DNA from: Aquatica leii
Lineage: Eukaryota > Arthropoda > Insecta > Coleoptera > Lampyridae
Direction: 5' to 3'
Assembly (NCBI GenBank): GCA_035610365.1
Contig: CM069436.1
Span: 62,263,505-62,327,504, forward strand
Length of the DNA stretch: 64,000 nucleotides
This document shows positions 48,004 to 57,934 of the stretch, in pieces. The position numbers were made by a program, and so were the translations under genes. Under the pieces are notes generated by a model that did no database searches, was not told the DNA's origin, and was given only the letters and a program-made list of their open reading frames with translations. Position 1 is the first letter of the stretch, and each line of letters begins with the position of its first letter.

Positions 48004-49609
48004 GTACTGGCAATGTACTCCTTAGCCGGCACTCAGAATGCTGGCAATGTACTAAAATGAAGTAAACTGCCGGTAACCAGGTGACACACCGGCCGATATA
48101 TTGCCGAATGAATCTTGCCAATGCAGAAATTGCATCGAACCAATATCGGCAAGTTATGTATATTAATACAAGTTAAATGCAGAATGCCAGTGAAATCTGT
48201 GCAATATAATATGTACTTTGCCATCACATAAATAGTGCGCAATTTTAAAAGCATTGGCAATGTTAGCAACTTAACACAAATTAAATGCATACAATGGTAT
48301 TATCAAAGGTATTATCATTTTTAATTTAATTAATAAAACAATTTGGAAACTTAACATACAATGTCCATATATGTACTGAAAAAAATTTAAAAAATATAAA
48401 AAACCTATTTACATTCATTCTGTGCTTATGTTTATTGGCGTCTTTCGTACCCACTACTCCTGGTGTTTATTGCGTGTTGTAAAGCTGCACCACAATTTGA
48501 ATTTTTTCTTATGGATACTGTAAAATAAGAATTACATTGTAATGCTACTCAAATAACTTATGCACTTTTTTAGCAATTTCTAAACTAAATTTTGAAGTTT
48601 TTGAAGTAATTATAAAGAATTGCTTTGTAAAAAGTCGTGAAATAAAATACAACATGAAAGTCAAGTTTGGCAGTAATGCACTTGAAATCACATTACGTTA
48701 ATATACATATAAAGTTAATGTTTTAAGTTTTAACCTATAAACTATAAAATACTTTGAAGCCTCTTACCATAAATGAAATTTAAAATATTTTTACAAATTT
48801 GTTTTGCTTGATCCAGACCAATTACTTGGTTAAAACATGTCTCGTTTGCTGTATCTTTTCATCCAACAAAGTAGATTGAATCGATCTAAAAAAAATTTCA
48901 ATTAAATACAACTCAGCAATAAGAATAATGAATTCAGAAATTGTAGATAACTTACAAACTGGCTCTTAGATTACAAATTCCAAAGTCATTTTATATTTGT
49001 GCGAAAACGTGTTAGTTTTTAGGTTATATACTTATTATTAAGAAATAATTTATATTTGAATTTAATACTTACTTATTTTGTTTACCCATCCATCCTAAAT
49101 GATGAAAAACAAACACATTTTTTCGAAATTTTAAAGCACAAAATGGTTTGCATACGATAAATACAAGCTAAACAAAAAGCCAAAAAGTTTGCGTGTGCAA
49201 ATGGCAATAATTCAATATACGCGAAAACCTTGGCGAAAACAAACGAACAACGAAGAAAGTTTAAATTAAACCGCGCCAAGTATTTTTTTTTACTTTTACA
49301 ATTTTTCATTAAATTTGTTGTTGCATGTTAAATATTTACTACAAATGTTAAATTTTAGAGAATATAATTATTTCTAAATAATTTTGATAAAAAATAGCAA
49401 CTCACAAAATTATGTAACATGATACATAAAAAAAATTTTTTCCGAACATAACACTTATAGCACTTAAGATAATCCTATTTCACAGATATCCATGAATGTA
49501 TATAAGGTGCATATACAATGGATATTAAACTACGGATGTACATCAATGGATATTATATGGATAAATATGTATATCCATTGCATCTCGCGTGCTGTGTGGG
49601 ATAATTGAT
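48004..49609 (-). repeat. Fold-back right arm (uninterrupted)
   Basis: About 1606 bp, the inverted partner of 42693-43185 plus 45838-46892. It ends GCGTGCTGTGTGGG at 49609. Confidence 0.85.
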
Positions 49610-50567
49610 GAGTGAAAATTCTTTAAAAAATGAATGGTAAAACGAATATTATATAGAATATAAAACAATATTAAATATAAAATAAAACAGTGTTCAGTTA
49701 ATTTAAAATAGGAATATTTTACTTTTTCATCAATAAATAAATATATAGAAAATTAATTAATAAAAAAATTTCAGATTTCTGTCAGTTTATGTGGCTCCCT
49801 CGTTTGATTTTTTTATTTAATCGAGTTATAAAAACGTCGCTAACATATTTTACCGACTTTATAACAGCTCGGTAGAACCAGATTTTAAAAAGTTTAAAAT
49901 AGACAATAAAACACGTGGTGCAAGAAAAAGTTCAATAAAGCAGATAAAGATTATTAATGTCTCTTAAAAAAAATCAATTTGTCAAGTGTACAAAGGCTTA
50001 AACACGTGTTACTTTTAAGTATTTTGTATTTTAAATTATTATTAAAATACTATTTTATAATTCGTATTTTTGACATTTTGTATTTTATATCTTGTATCTA
50101 GTATTTTAAATACACAATATTAATGTATATGTAATTTGTATTTTGTATTTGATTACTTATTAGCATGTACGTGTAATAGCGCAACATACGTATACATGAT
50201 ATATGAGCAATTACACATTTATGTGTTTGAATCGCAGTAGAATTTGCGCTAAAGCGTTTATATTTTATATTTATTTGAAATATTATTATGCAAGTATGCA
50301 TTCGTTTAACTAATTTAACAATTTACGTAAGCACGATAATTCAGTTTAAACATATTAATATATTAAATTTAAAAACTTGACAATAAACCATAGACAGACG
50401 AAATTCTGGCCAACCAATACAAGTTTGTAAAAATGTAACTAAAACTTGACAAAGAATGTGTTGGCAGTTCTGGATTAAATACAAATAAAAACGTGATTAA
50501 ACAATAACCTTACTGTATCCAATAATCCAACTTTAAAATCTACAAAATCTATTAAAATCAGGTAATA
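49610..50567. other. Upstream of NSUN5, no gene seen
   Basis: AT-rich sequence that should hold the NSUN5/VMA21 promoter and leader. Runs such as GTATTTTGTATTTTAAAT at 50010-50150 form a loose TATTTTGTA tandem. The last bases, AAATCAG|GTAATA at 50555-50567, look like a splice donor directly before the NSUN5 ATG. Confidence 0.5.
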
Positions 50568-50997
50568 ATGTTTGTACATTCAGAAAAGGTTCCACGTTTA
50601 TATAAGATAACATCAAAATATTTAAAAGAAATTATAGAAAGTGGTTCTAGTATGAAAGATCTAATTTACAATCAAACCAAGTTTTCTGTGAGTACCGAAA
50701 CTTTTCAATATATCACTTCTAAAAAACGAACCTTACAGAACGTAAAAGCTTTATATGCTTTATTGACAAAAGCCTTACAACATTTTTCTGAAATTAATCA
50801 TATAATCGATAAATCACAATTATTAATCAAAGAACCAAAATTCGATCCTTGGCTGGCTCGTGTGTTAATAACACAGTTGTTTTGGTCTAATAAGGGATTA
50901 GAAGGTACCTGTAAGCCTATTGCAACAATACTTTTGTACCGAGCAGCCTTGGAAAACCATAAACTTAATCAAGTCGGTGAAGAAACAGTGATTAAAG
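50568..50997 (+). CDS. NSUN5: NSUN5 exon 1
   Basis: Encodes aa 1-144 (first base of codon 144). The donor is AAAG|GTAATT. Read through, the frame stays open to a TGA at 51036-51038, only 12 nt before the VMA21 ATG. Confidence 0.92.
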
Positions 50998-53770
50998 GTA
51001 ATTATGGATTTTGTTGCAGATGTGTACATGGTGCTTGAAATTATAAAACCATGGACCAAAATACTCAATATGATGAACCGTTAATACCAGCACACTCGAG
51101 ACAGGCAGCAAAAGCGATGGCTTTACTTTTGTTTTATAGTTTTTTAATGTTTACTTTGCCTTTCGCTGCATTTTTTGGAACTAAATATGTTTTAAAAGAG
51201 ACTTTTCATATAGAAGGATATGCTAATACTGTGTGGTCTGTTATTGCTGCTGTTGTAACCGTGAACTTAATTATAATTGCATATGCTTATCATGCATATC
51301 ATGATCCAGAGTATGACGATCAAGGAAATCAAATTGATAGCTTAAATGTCTTAAAATCCAAAGATGACTAATCATTCCAAATAAAGAATATTGTAGTAAT
51401 ACTTGTAGGAGTAAAGCAACATGTACATATTTTTATTTAAGTTCAGTATTCAAATATACAATTTTATTAACTTCTTTGGTTTTTTAGTTAGTAAACCTCG
51501 TTATGTTCGTGTCAATACATTAGCAGTAAGTCTAGAAGAAGCTGTAAGTGGTTTTTGTAATGAAGGATGGGAACTTGTTCAATCAAGCGGAGAAACTTAT
51601 AATGATTTTATTTCACAAGTTAGTGCTCTACAACATAATCAATTTATGGTTGACGTTCACATTCAGGAGCTATTTATCTTTCCTCCAAAGACCGAATTTT
51701 ATAGTCACGAAGCGTATAAATGTAAATCTATAGTGTTACAAGATAAGGTTGGTATTTAATGTACTAGAGGGTATAAGAAATTGGGTTCTATTTGAAGTAT
51801 GTATTAAATTTTTATTATCAACAAAGTGACTCGGAACATTTTAGTGATTCGAATGACTTCCAGTCATAAACCCAATCTATTAATTCTAATTGCTAATTAA
51901 ATTCTTAATAATTCAAAAATATTTATTAAATAATTATTGTATTTTTATTTATTTAAATTTTAATTAAAAAACGAGCGCATTTCTAATACCACATCTATAA
52001 TACAATAATAACGATTTATTCATGAAGGTAAGTTTTAAGTACAATCTTATAATTAGGTGTATTTTACTAATCTTTTACAATCACTTGTTAATGTATTTTG
52101 ATTACATATCGGAACGAATTTTTTTTGCATCTGCTCTTTGTGTCTGTAATCTTGTAATTTACTACAGGTATTGCTTTCTTCTGTTTGCAAAGATTTGTAA
52201 ACGGAATTGCTCTTTATAGTATCCAAGACGTTTCGGATCTATGAATTCGTGTCTAGTTATTCCCTATAAGTGTTGTGTATTTTATAAATAATAGCAAATT
52301 AAATTACGAATTTACTTTCAGGCTAGTTGCCTGCCCGTCCAACTACTGAATCCGCGTCCAGGAAGTACAGTTTTGGACATGTGTGCTGCCCCTGGTATGA
52401 AAACAACCTTTCTTGCTGCGTGTTTAAATAACCAGGGCATAGTATATGCAGTCGAACTCGATACCAAAAGGTATAACACACTAAATTCAGTAATTGAAGG
52501 CACTTACGCTACATGTATACAAACAATAAACAAAGATGTTCTCTTGGTAACTCCAGAACAGTGCCCGAATGTTGAATATATTTTAGTAGATCCCAGTTGC
52601 TCTGGATCTGGTATGGTTTTTAAACTACTGTTTGATTTTATAATTTTTTGTACAGGAATTACAGATCGATTGACCATCGATGATCAAGTGGAAGAGGCGA
52701 ATATACTGCGTTTAAAAAAGCTTTCGTATTTTCAACAGTTATTATTAAAACATGCACTGAACAATTTTCCTCAAGCAAAACGTGTAGTTTATTCTACATG
52801 CTCTATCTACGCCGAGGAAAATGAACGTGTTGTTGATGAAGTATTGAAAGACAACGTCAATTTTAAGTTAGTTCAAGCTCATGAATTATTAAGTTATCCT
52901 TTTAATAAACCGAAACAGCTTGGTGATGATTTGGATTATATTAGAAGTTGTTGTATTCGCACTTTACCAGAAGAAGATTTAACAAATGGATTCTTTGTAG
53001 CTGTTTTTGAAAGAAATGAAGTAAATGCTACTGATGAAATCCTGGTACCTGAAGAGCAATTTATTAGTGAACATACTGATAGTGATCAAGTTAGGAAAAA
53101 TAAAAAAAGTAAAAGACTCAATTTATACGACTCACAAGTGTCTGAAAATGAAGTTTTAAAACACAAGAAAAAGAGCAAAAAAGAACGTTATAATGAGAGT
53201 AGAGAATCTCTAGCTGAACCAGAACAGACACAAAAGAAGGACAAAGTGCAACTAGAACATCTACAAGAAAATGATACCAAAAAGAAAAAGAAAAGGAAAC
53301 ATGCAGAAGACAATAGTTTTTCAGAAGATGCACAAAAGACAAATACTCACAATTATGATCAAATGGATAACATTCAGGAACGACTGACAAAACAGAAGAA
53401 GCATAGAGAGGAAGACCTCCAACACAGTTCGGAAAATGTCGGAAAACTTAAGAAACACAAAAACAAAGAAAAGAAGTTAAATTGCAACGATGATGATATA
53501 ATTAAAGACGAAGTTAGGTATTCAGACAGTCAAGCAGCTGACCAATCGAGAATAGATAAAAAGAAAAAGAAACATAAGCATAGTGAAGATGACACAGTTG
53601 ATGATCAAGTACTTTCATCTGAAGTCACTAATGATGAAAAAAGGTTAAAGAAGGAAAAGAACAAACATAAAGCGAAAAATTGTAAACATTATAACGAAGA
53701 TGACAATTTAAGTGAATTATTCGAAGAAAATTCGAAATTGGAAAAAGTCGAAAAAAAAAACGAAAACTAA
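50568..53770 (+). CDS. NSUN5: NSUN5, 28S rRNA (cytosine-5) methyltransferase (4 exons)
   Basis: NSUN5 methylates a conserved cytosine of large-subunit rRNA using S-adenosylmethionine, in the nucleolus. Exons: 50568-50997, 51488-51747, 52322-52610 and 52656-53770, with matching phases, about 697 aa. The N-terminal region (1-140) includes QNVKALYALLTKALQHF; KPRYVRVNTL begins the RNA-binding part; DMCAAPGMKTTFLAA (249-263) binds the cofactor; DPSC in DPSCSGSG gives Cys323 and STC in YSTCSIYAEENE gives Cys375, the two catalytic cysteines of this family. NGFFVAVFER closes the core near aa 455. The last 240 residues are a K/E/D-rich tail with many KKKK runs, probably nucleolar, making it longer than human NSUN5 (429 aa). 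VMA21 lies inside intron 1. An AATAAA at 53839 may be the poly(A) signal. The start is the first ATG, in CAGGTAATAATG. Confidence 0.94.
51051..51371 (+). CDS. VMA21: VMA21, V-ATPase assembly factor, nested in NSUN5 intron 1
   Basis: VMA21 is an ER membrane protein that chaperones assembly of the proton-translocating V0 sector of the V-ATPase. A single-exon ORF of 106 aa, the usual family length: a polar N-terminus, transmembrane segment 1 (about 24-45, AMALLLFYSFLMFTLPF), a short lumenal loop, transmembrane segment 2 (about 62-83, VWSVIAAVVTVNLIIIAYAY), and a hydrophilic tail ending KSKDD, which fits the KxKxx ER-retrieval signal. The ATG is in a good context (AAACCATGGAC). AATAAA lies just after the stop at about 51379. 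It is on the same strand as NSUN5 and fully within its 490-nt intron 1. An acceptor-like TTTTGTTGCAG ends at 51019, upstream of the ATG. Intact and probably functional. Confidence 0.92.
   Translation: MDQNTQYDEPLIPAHSRQAAKAMALLLFYSFLMFTLPFAAFFGTKYVLKETFHIEGYANTVWSVIAAVVTVNLIIIAYAYHAYHDPEYDDQGNQIDSLNVLKSKDD
51376..51390 (+). terminator. Poly(A) signal for VMA21
   Basis: AATAAAGAATATTGTAG follows the VMA21 stop within NSUN5 intron 1. Use of this site would end a VMA21 mRNA before NSUN5 exon 2. Confidence 0.55.
51488..51747 (+). CDS. NSUN5: NSUN5 exon 2
   Basis: The acceptor TTTTTTAG|TTAGTA restores ETVIKVSKPRYVRVNTL across the junction. It ends ...KSIVLQDK at AAG|GTTGGT, phase 0. Encodes aa 144-230. 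Confidence 0.93.
52322..52610 (+). CDS. NSUN5: NSUN5 exon 3
   Basis: Starts ASCLPVQLLNPRPGSTVLDM after TTACTTTCAG and ends in the DPSCSGSG motif, at TCTG|GTATGG. Confidence 0.93.
52611..52655 (+). other. Probable 45-nt in-frame intron of NSUN5
   Basis: GTATGG donor, a T-rich middle and TTTTTTGTACAG acceptor. It is 15 codons long without a stop. Removing it gives SGSGITDRL; keeping it puts hydrophobic VFKLLFDFIIFCT between motif IV and the next helix, which no NSUN5 has to my knowledge. Confidence 0.75.
52656..53770 (+). CDS. NSUN5: NSUN5 exon 4
   Basis: Starts GITDRLTIDDQ after TTGTACAG. If the preceding 45 nt are not an intron, exons 3 and 4 are one continuous open exon with 15 extra residues. 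Contains motif VI and the lysine-rich tail. Confidence 0.85.
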
Positions 53771-53833
53771 AGCAACCACTCAAGTGATTGCTTAGTAGGC
53801 TAATCTTGGTACATCTATAGATAATATAAATCA

Positions 53834-53850
53834 TCCCAATAAAAAGTTTA
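53834..53850 (+). terminator. Poly(A) signal for NSUN5
   Basis: CCCAATAAAAAG about 70 nt after the NSUN5 stop codon. Confidence 0.55.
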
Positions 53851-53929
53851 TTAATAAATTTTGTTATAGTTTGTGCAAGTTGGTTTTATTCTTATGAACC
53901 GATTCCTTTTCGAATTTGATTAATATTGG

Positions 53930-54470
53930 CTAGGGGGGGCGCGCCAGATTTGACAAGCGTCGTCGTGCAAAAACAGAAAGTGCACATCTATATTAAATAG
54001 TAGTTTACGTAACAAGAGTCGAAAGTAAGAAATAGCATAATGAACGTTAATGCGACGCGAGGCCGCACGGCCGAGCGTTGCATGTGAGTGAGTTATGCTA
54101 TGATTCTTTCGACGAGAGTAATGTACATTATTTTTTGTGTTGACTTTTATAAAATTACATTCTTTTTTGAAAAAATAAAAAAAACAGAAATATAATATTG
54201 GTACTACATTTACTAAATCTGTGAAATTTGACATTAACTTTAACATCGTTTTTCTTCAATTCTAACTGAATTTCAAGAATTTTAAAATGATTTTTTCACC
54301 TGTCGCATACTCGTTCTAATATATTAATTCACTTTGAACATTAACTTTTATGTGGATTCCTAGTTTTCATTTTGCCACCCTAGAGCTTTTTTCGTTCCTT
54401 ACGTAACTACACTAACGAACGATTATTGACGTTGGCGATGTTAGCAGCACAAAAAAAATTTAACAATTCC
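53930..54470 (+). repeat. Dispersed repeat family A, copy 2
   Basis: The longest copy of the family seen at 4665-5050 and 26435-26520. It begins after a GGGGGGCGCGCC run, holds the GGCCGCACGG and GAGCGTTGCATG centre, and ends with GCGATGTTAGCAGCACAAAA. No coding capacity. It lies just downstream of NSUN5. Confidence 0.6.
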
Positions 54471-54809
54471 TGTTATAGGTTTTTTTTTGTTTTAACTTTT
54501 ACCTTGCGCACATTCAGCTTAGCATTTTTTAAGTCAAAACCATGGATTATAATAATAATTTATTAGCATGTATTTTTACTATTAAAATTAGAAAAGAGGG
54601 AAAGTTTCTGTGAAATACAGTTGACTGCCATTGTTATCTAATATGGCGGATTACCTGTATCCGGTTGTCAGTGGCGTAGGCGTAAAACTGCGCCAACTCT
54701 ATTACTAAATTGTTCAAGCTTACAAATAGTATTAAAGCCTTTACTAAATAATTTTATTGAATAGTAATGTTTTTTAATTTTATCTATTAGTTATTTTTTA
54801 CGGTAAAAA

Positions 54810-56746
54810 CAGTGTTGGGATGTACCTAGGTACAAGTACCTAGGTAATTTTTGTGTACCTAAGTACCTAGAAAGGTACTTTTTAATTTATATACCTTTAC
54901 CTAGGTACTTTTTAGAAAGTACCTAAGTACCTAATAAAATAGGTACTTTTAAGCGTACATGTATTGTACATTTTATATATTTGTTTCGAATTTAATCACA
55001 TTTGAAATTACTAAAACCTTCCAAAAATAGTACATGACCTACGCAATTTTCCTTAAGTGCAAATTTAGGCAGTGACATTATTAAATAATGCACTTCATAC
55101 AATAAACAATAATAGCATTGCTCAATAAACTGCAATTACAAAAGTTGTATAAATTTTAATATCTTTACTGAGATTCACACCAGCTACTGTGTGTGTCATC
55201 AACAGTGATTAATATAGTAGCGTCGTTGATTGATTTCAATCATTTCATGCATTTTATAGCTGTAATGATTTCTATCGTTTTTCAATGAGATTGCACAAAT
55301 AAGAGTTGGTTTAATAAATTTGTATTTTTTATGATCATAAATAAGTACCTAAAAAGTACCTGAAATTCTAAGGTACATTTTTTTTGTACCTACCCAGTAA
55401 ACACGGATTGAAACTGTTACAGTCACAAAATTAAAACAATTGTTTCAATACGTTGTTTCGTGTTAGTTCCATTTTTATATCATTTACATGTAACTGACAG
55501 TGAATAAATTGAAAGAGTTCCGATTTTTCACAATCAGTTTTGAACCGTTTCAGTACTTGCAATTTTTTTCCCATAATCAGCAACCGGTTGAAAACTGATT
55601 TGTTAAATCCGAATATTTTTTGAATAACTAGAATTGCTTGAAGATCGATTAAATAAGATTGAATTATTTTCAAAACAGTAGAATCGTTCTAGGAAAAACG
55701 AATACTTTGTAATTAGTCAGCATTAGTCGTTGCTATATTTTTGATTACTGTCGTCAACGCTTGCGCTGCAAATTGATATCTTTTCACTTGTTCGGTTGCA
55801 GTTTGATAAGTGATGCTGTGTGTACAATTACGAAATGGAACAATAAACGGTAAGTCGAAGCATTTTATTATAATCCATAAATGTAATCAATATTATTATC
55901 ATTTCTGTTCTTTATGTATCATGTTTTAATTTGTATAAAAAAATGTAAATTAACACACATGATTGCGTTAAGGTTATAATTACAGTTCAATTCTTCAAGT
56001 TTTCATTACGATTATGTACAGCTAAAGGTATTCACAGTGTTTTTATAACTTTCTAATAATTGCTAAAGTGATATTTATATTAAGTTTGTGTTGTTTTTTA
56101 TTTAAAAAATGTAATTAATTTTGTGTAACTCTATGATTATGTATGTATATAAATGAAATATTTATTTCTATGTTACAGATGCGGTTAAAAGTTGCTACCC
56201 AACAGTAACTGATGCAGTTTTCGAGGCTTCCGTGAAAAGACCACATCAAAGAAATTTGCAATATGTAAAAAACTCAATGTGATAATGTATTTAAAAATAT
56301 TTATTGTGCAATAAATTTTGGAACGTGCATTCGAAAATGTATTATTATATTATTGAAAGAATTGTTTTAGTTGATTATTGAAACAAAAAAATCATACATG
56401 TATCGATCATTTAGTATCAGTTCAAGAACGAAGCTTTTAAAACGTAAACCGAATGCAACATTTAGTTTGCAACAGATTTGAATTTAAAATACCGAAACTA
56501 TACTGATTCAAATAAGTGAAACAGCGATGGACTTATAGCTATTTTATTGCAGTTAGGTTTCATTTATGTTTGAAACAAGAGTGAATCATAAATTTTTTGT
56601 TTTGAAACTGTTACTTAACATTATCAATTTTGTGTTTACTGGGTAGGTACGTTTGCCAAATCTGTACCCTGTACTTAGGTACTTTTAAATAAATGTACCT
56701 GTACCTGTACCTAGGTACCAAAAAATGAGTACCTGTCACAACACTG
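54810..56746. mobile_element. hAT-type non-autonomous element with 8-bp target duplication
   Basis: Termini CAGTGTTG...CAACACTG are inverted, and GGTAAAAA occurs immediately outside both ends (54802-54809 and 56747-56754), a perfect 8-bp duplication as expected for hAT insertion. Subterminal DNA is packed with GTACCTAGGTAC-type palindromic units on both sides. No transposase is present. A second element (55393-56643) sits inside. Confidence 0.9.
55393..56643. mobile_element. TIR element nested in the hAT element, TA target
   Basis: Ends CCCAGTAAACAC and GTGTTTACTGGG are perfect 12-bp inverted repeats flanked by TA on both sides (55391-55392, 56644-56645). Removing the element and one TA restores GTACCTAGGTAC, the host element's own repeat unit. 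1251 bp. It holds a possible two-exon 46-codon ORF (55813-55849 joined to 56179-56282) but no known transposase. Confidence 0.85.
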
Positions 56747-56754
56747 GGTAAAAA

Positions 56755-57934
56755 CAAATTATCCAGTATTACATATGGAATTTATTTAGCAGTGACGACT
56801 GGTGGCTGCAGGAGGATCTTTTCAACATTAAAGGCATAAAAACGTTTAACGTTTGTAATCTTTTTAATATGAAATAGCATAATTTGTAGTTTTTTGGGGG
56901 GTCATGAATCAAATAACTTAACAGAGAAGCCGCCACTGTAATTTAGTATACATTTTTCGATATTTAGGTACATTAGTATTCCTACATATGAAATGAATCT
57001 TAGTATCTAAACAAAGACTGGCTACACATTTTAGCAATAACACTACATGACCCATAATTAAAAAAGTATGACTTAACATATCTTTGAATGGAGGTTTATC
57101 TTGAAAATAACTTAATAATGTAGTCGCTAATTTCAAATTTTAAATTCTGTATTTGCCGCCCAGGAAGGGATATGGCAGCACCGTGGCCGAAAAAGAAACT
57201 ATTGAGTGGAGTTCAGTTCTTCCTACTTAATGCTTATGTGAATGTTTTAGTGAACGGCATATTTAGGCGCGTTTGTATTATTATAATAATTGCATTTATG
57301 TACTGCATTACTTTACTTTGTTCCATTAAATTAGTTTTTATGAAAGTGGCGATTATTTACCACGAATCGGCAACCTTACAATAAATTTTTTTTTAAGTTT
57401 ACTTGAATTTTGCTGAATTCTTAACTGTAGTTCAGCTTGCAAACAAATTGCTACATCATCGCTTGGAAATTTCAAATTACTGTAGGATTTATGTAATATA
57501 ACCAGAGTTTAAAAAAATTTCGATGTCTATATACAGTTATTGAGATATACAATCTTTACATTTTAACTTGTACCAAGCTTAAAACATACAAAGTCAGCAA
57601 GATAAAGTTACTACTTTTGAACTGTATGGAGATAATTATACATTCCATTGCATGATCGTAAAGAAAAATTTTACTCATTTTATTTATTAACTTTTGGTTA
57701 GGCACGTTGTACGTTGGTATACATTTTAATAAACTTTTCTGCATGTCCATCCCCACATCCTTAACAAGCTTTCAAGGCTCATAAATCCCAAAAAAACCGT
57801 TTTTTTCCTCCAATAAAACGGTGTTTGTTGTTCTTCTAACGCCAAATTCTTCTTCGAGAAAAAAATAATCCTTTTTGGCGAAACACGATATTTTTTTGCT
57901 ATCCTCTTATTTTATGGTTTTTATAAAATTACTT
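56755..57934. other. AT-rich stretch, no gene seen
   Basis: Short open frames only (for example 57172-57384 plus), without domains. Confidence 0.5.

Larger units (their letters stand above)
42693..49609. mobile_element. Giant fold-back element, about 6.9 kb
   Basis: The two ends are inverted copies starting CCCACACAGCACGC. The right arm (48004-49609) pairs with a left arm of about 1.55 kb that is split in two (42693-43185 and 45838-46892) by a 2.65-kb insertion. Arms look more than 90% alike by eye. The 1.1-kb centre contains short tandem units. No transposase was recognised, so it is probably non-autonomous. A convincing target duplication was not found. Confidence 0.85.

Noticed and set aside
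46615-48290. Two similar 80-85-aa ORFs in opposite orientation
   Set aside because: They are mirror copies produced by the fold-back arms, with no recognisable protein features.
51421-51487. Upstream extension of NSUN5 exon 2 starting with ATG at 51421
   Set aside because: This part translates to a hydrophobic AT-rich stretch ending in a pyrimidine tract and AG; it is intron 1, and the junction at 51488 restores the NSUN5 sequence.
52373-53770. NSUN5 starting at 52373 as an independent ORF
   Set aside because: There is no ATG at 52373 (it is TTG); the conserved ASCLPVQLL segment upstream and a good acceptor at 52321 show it is an internal exon.
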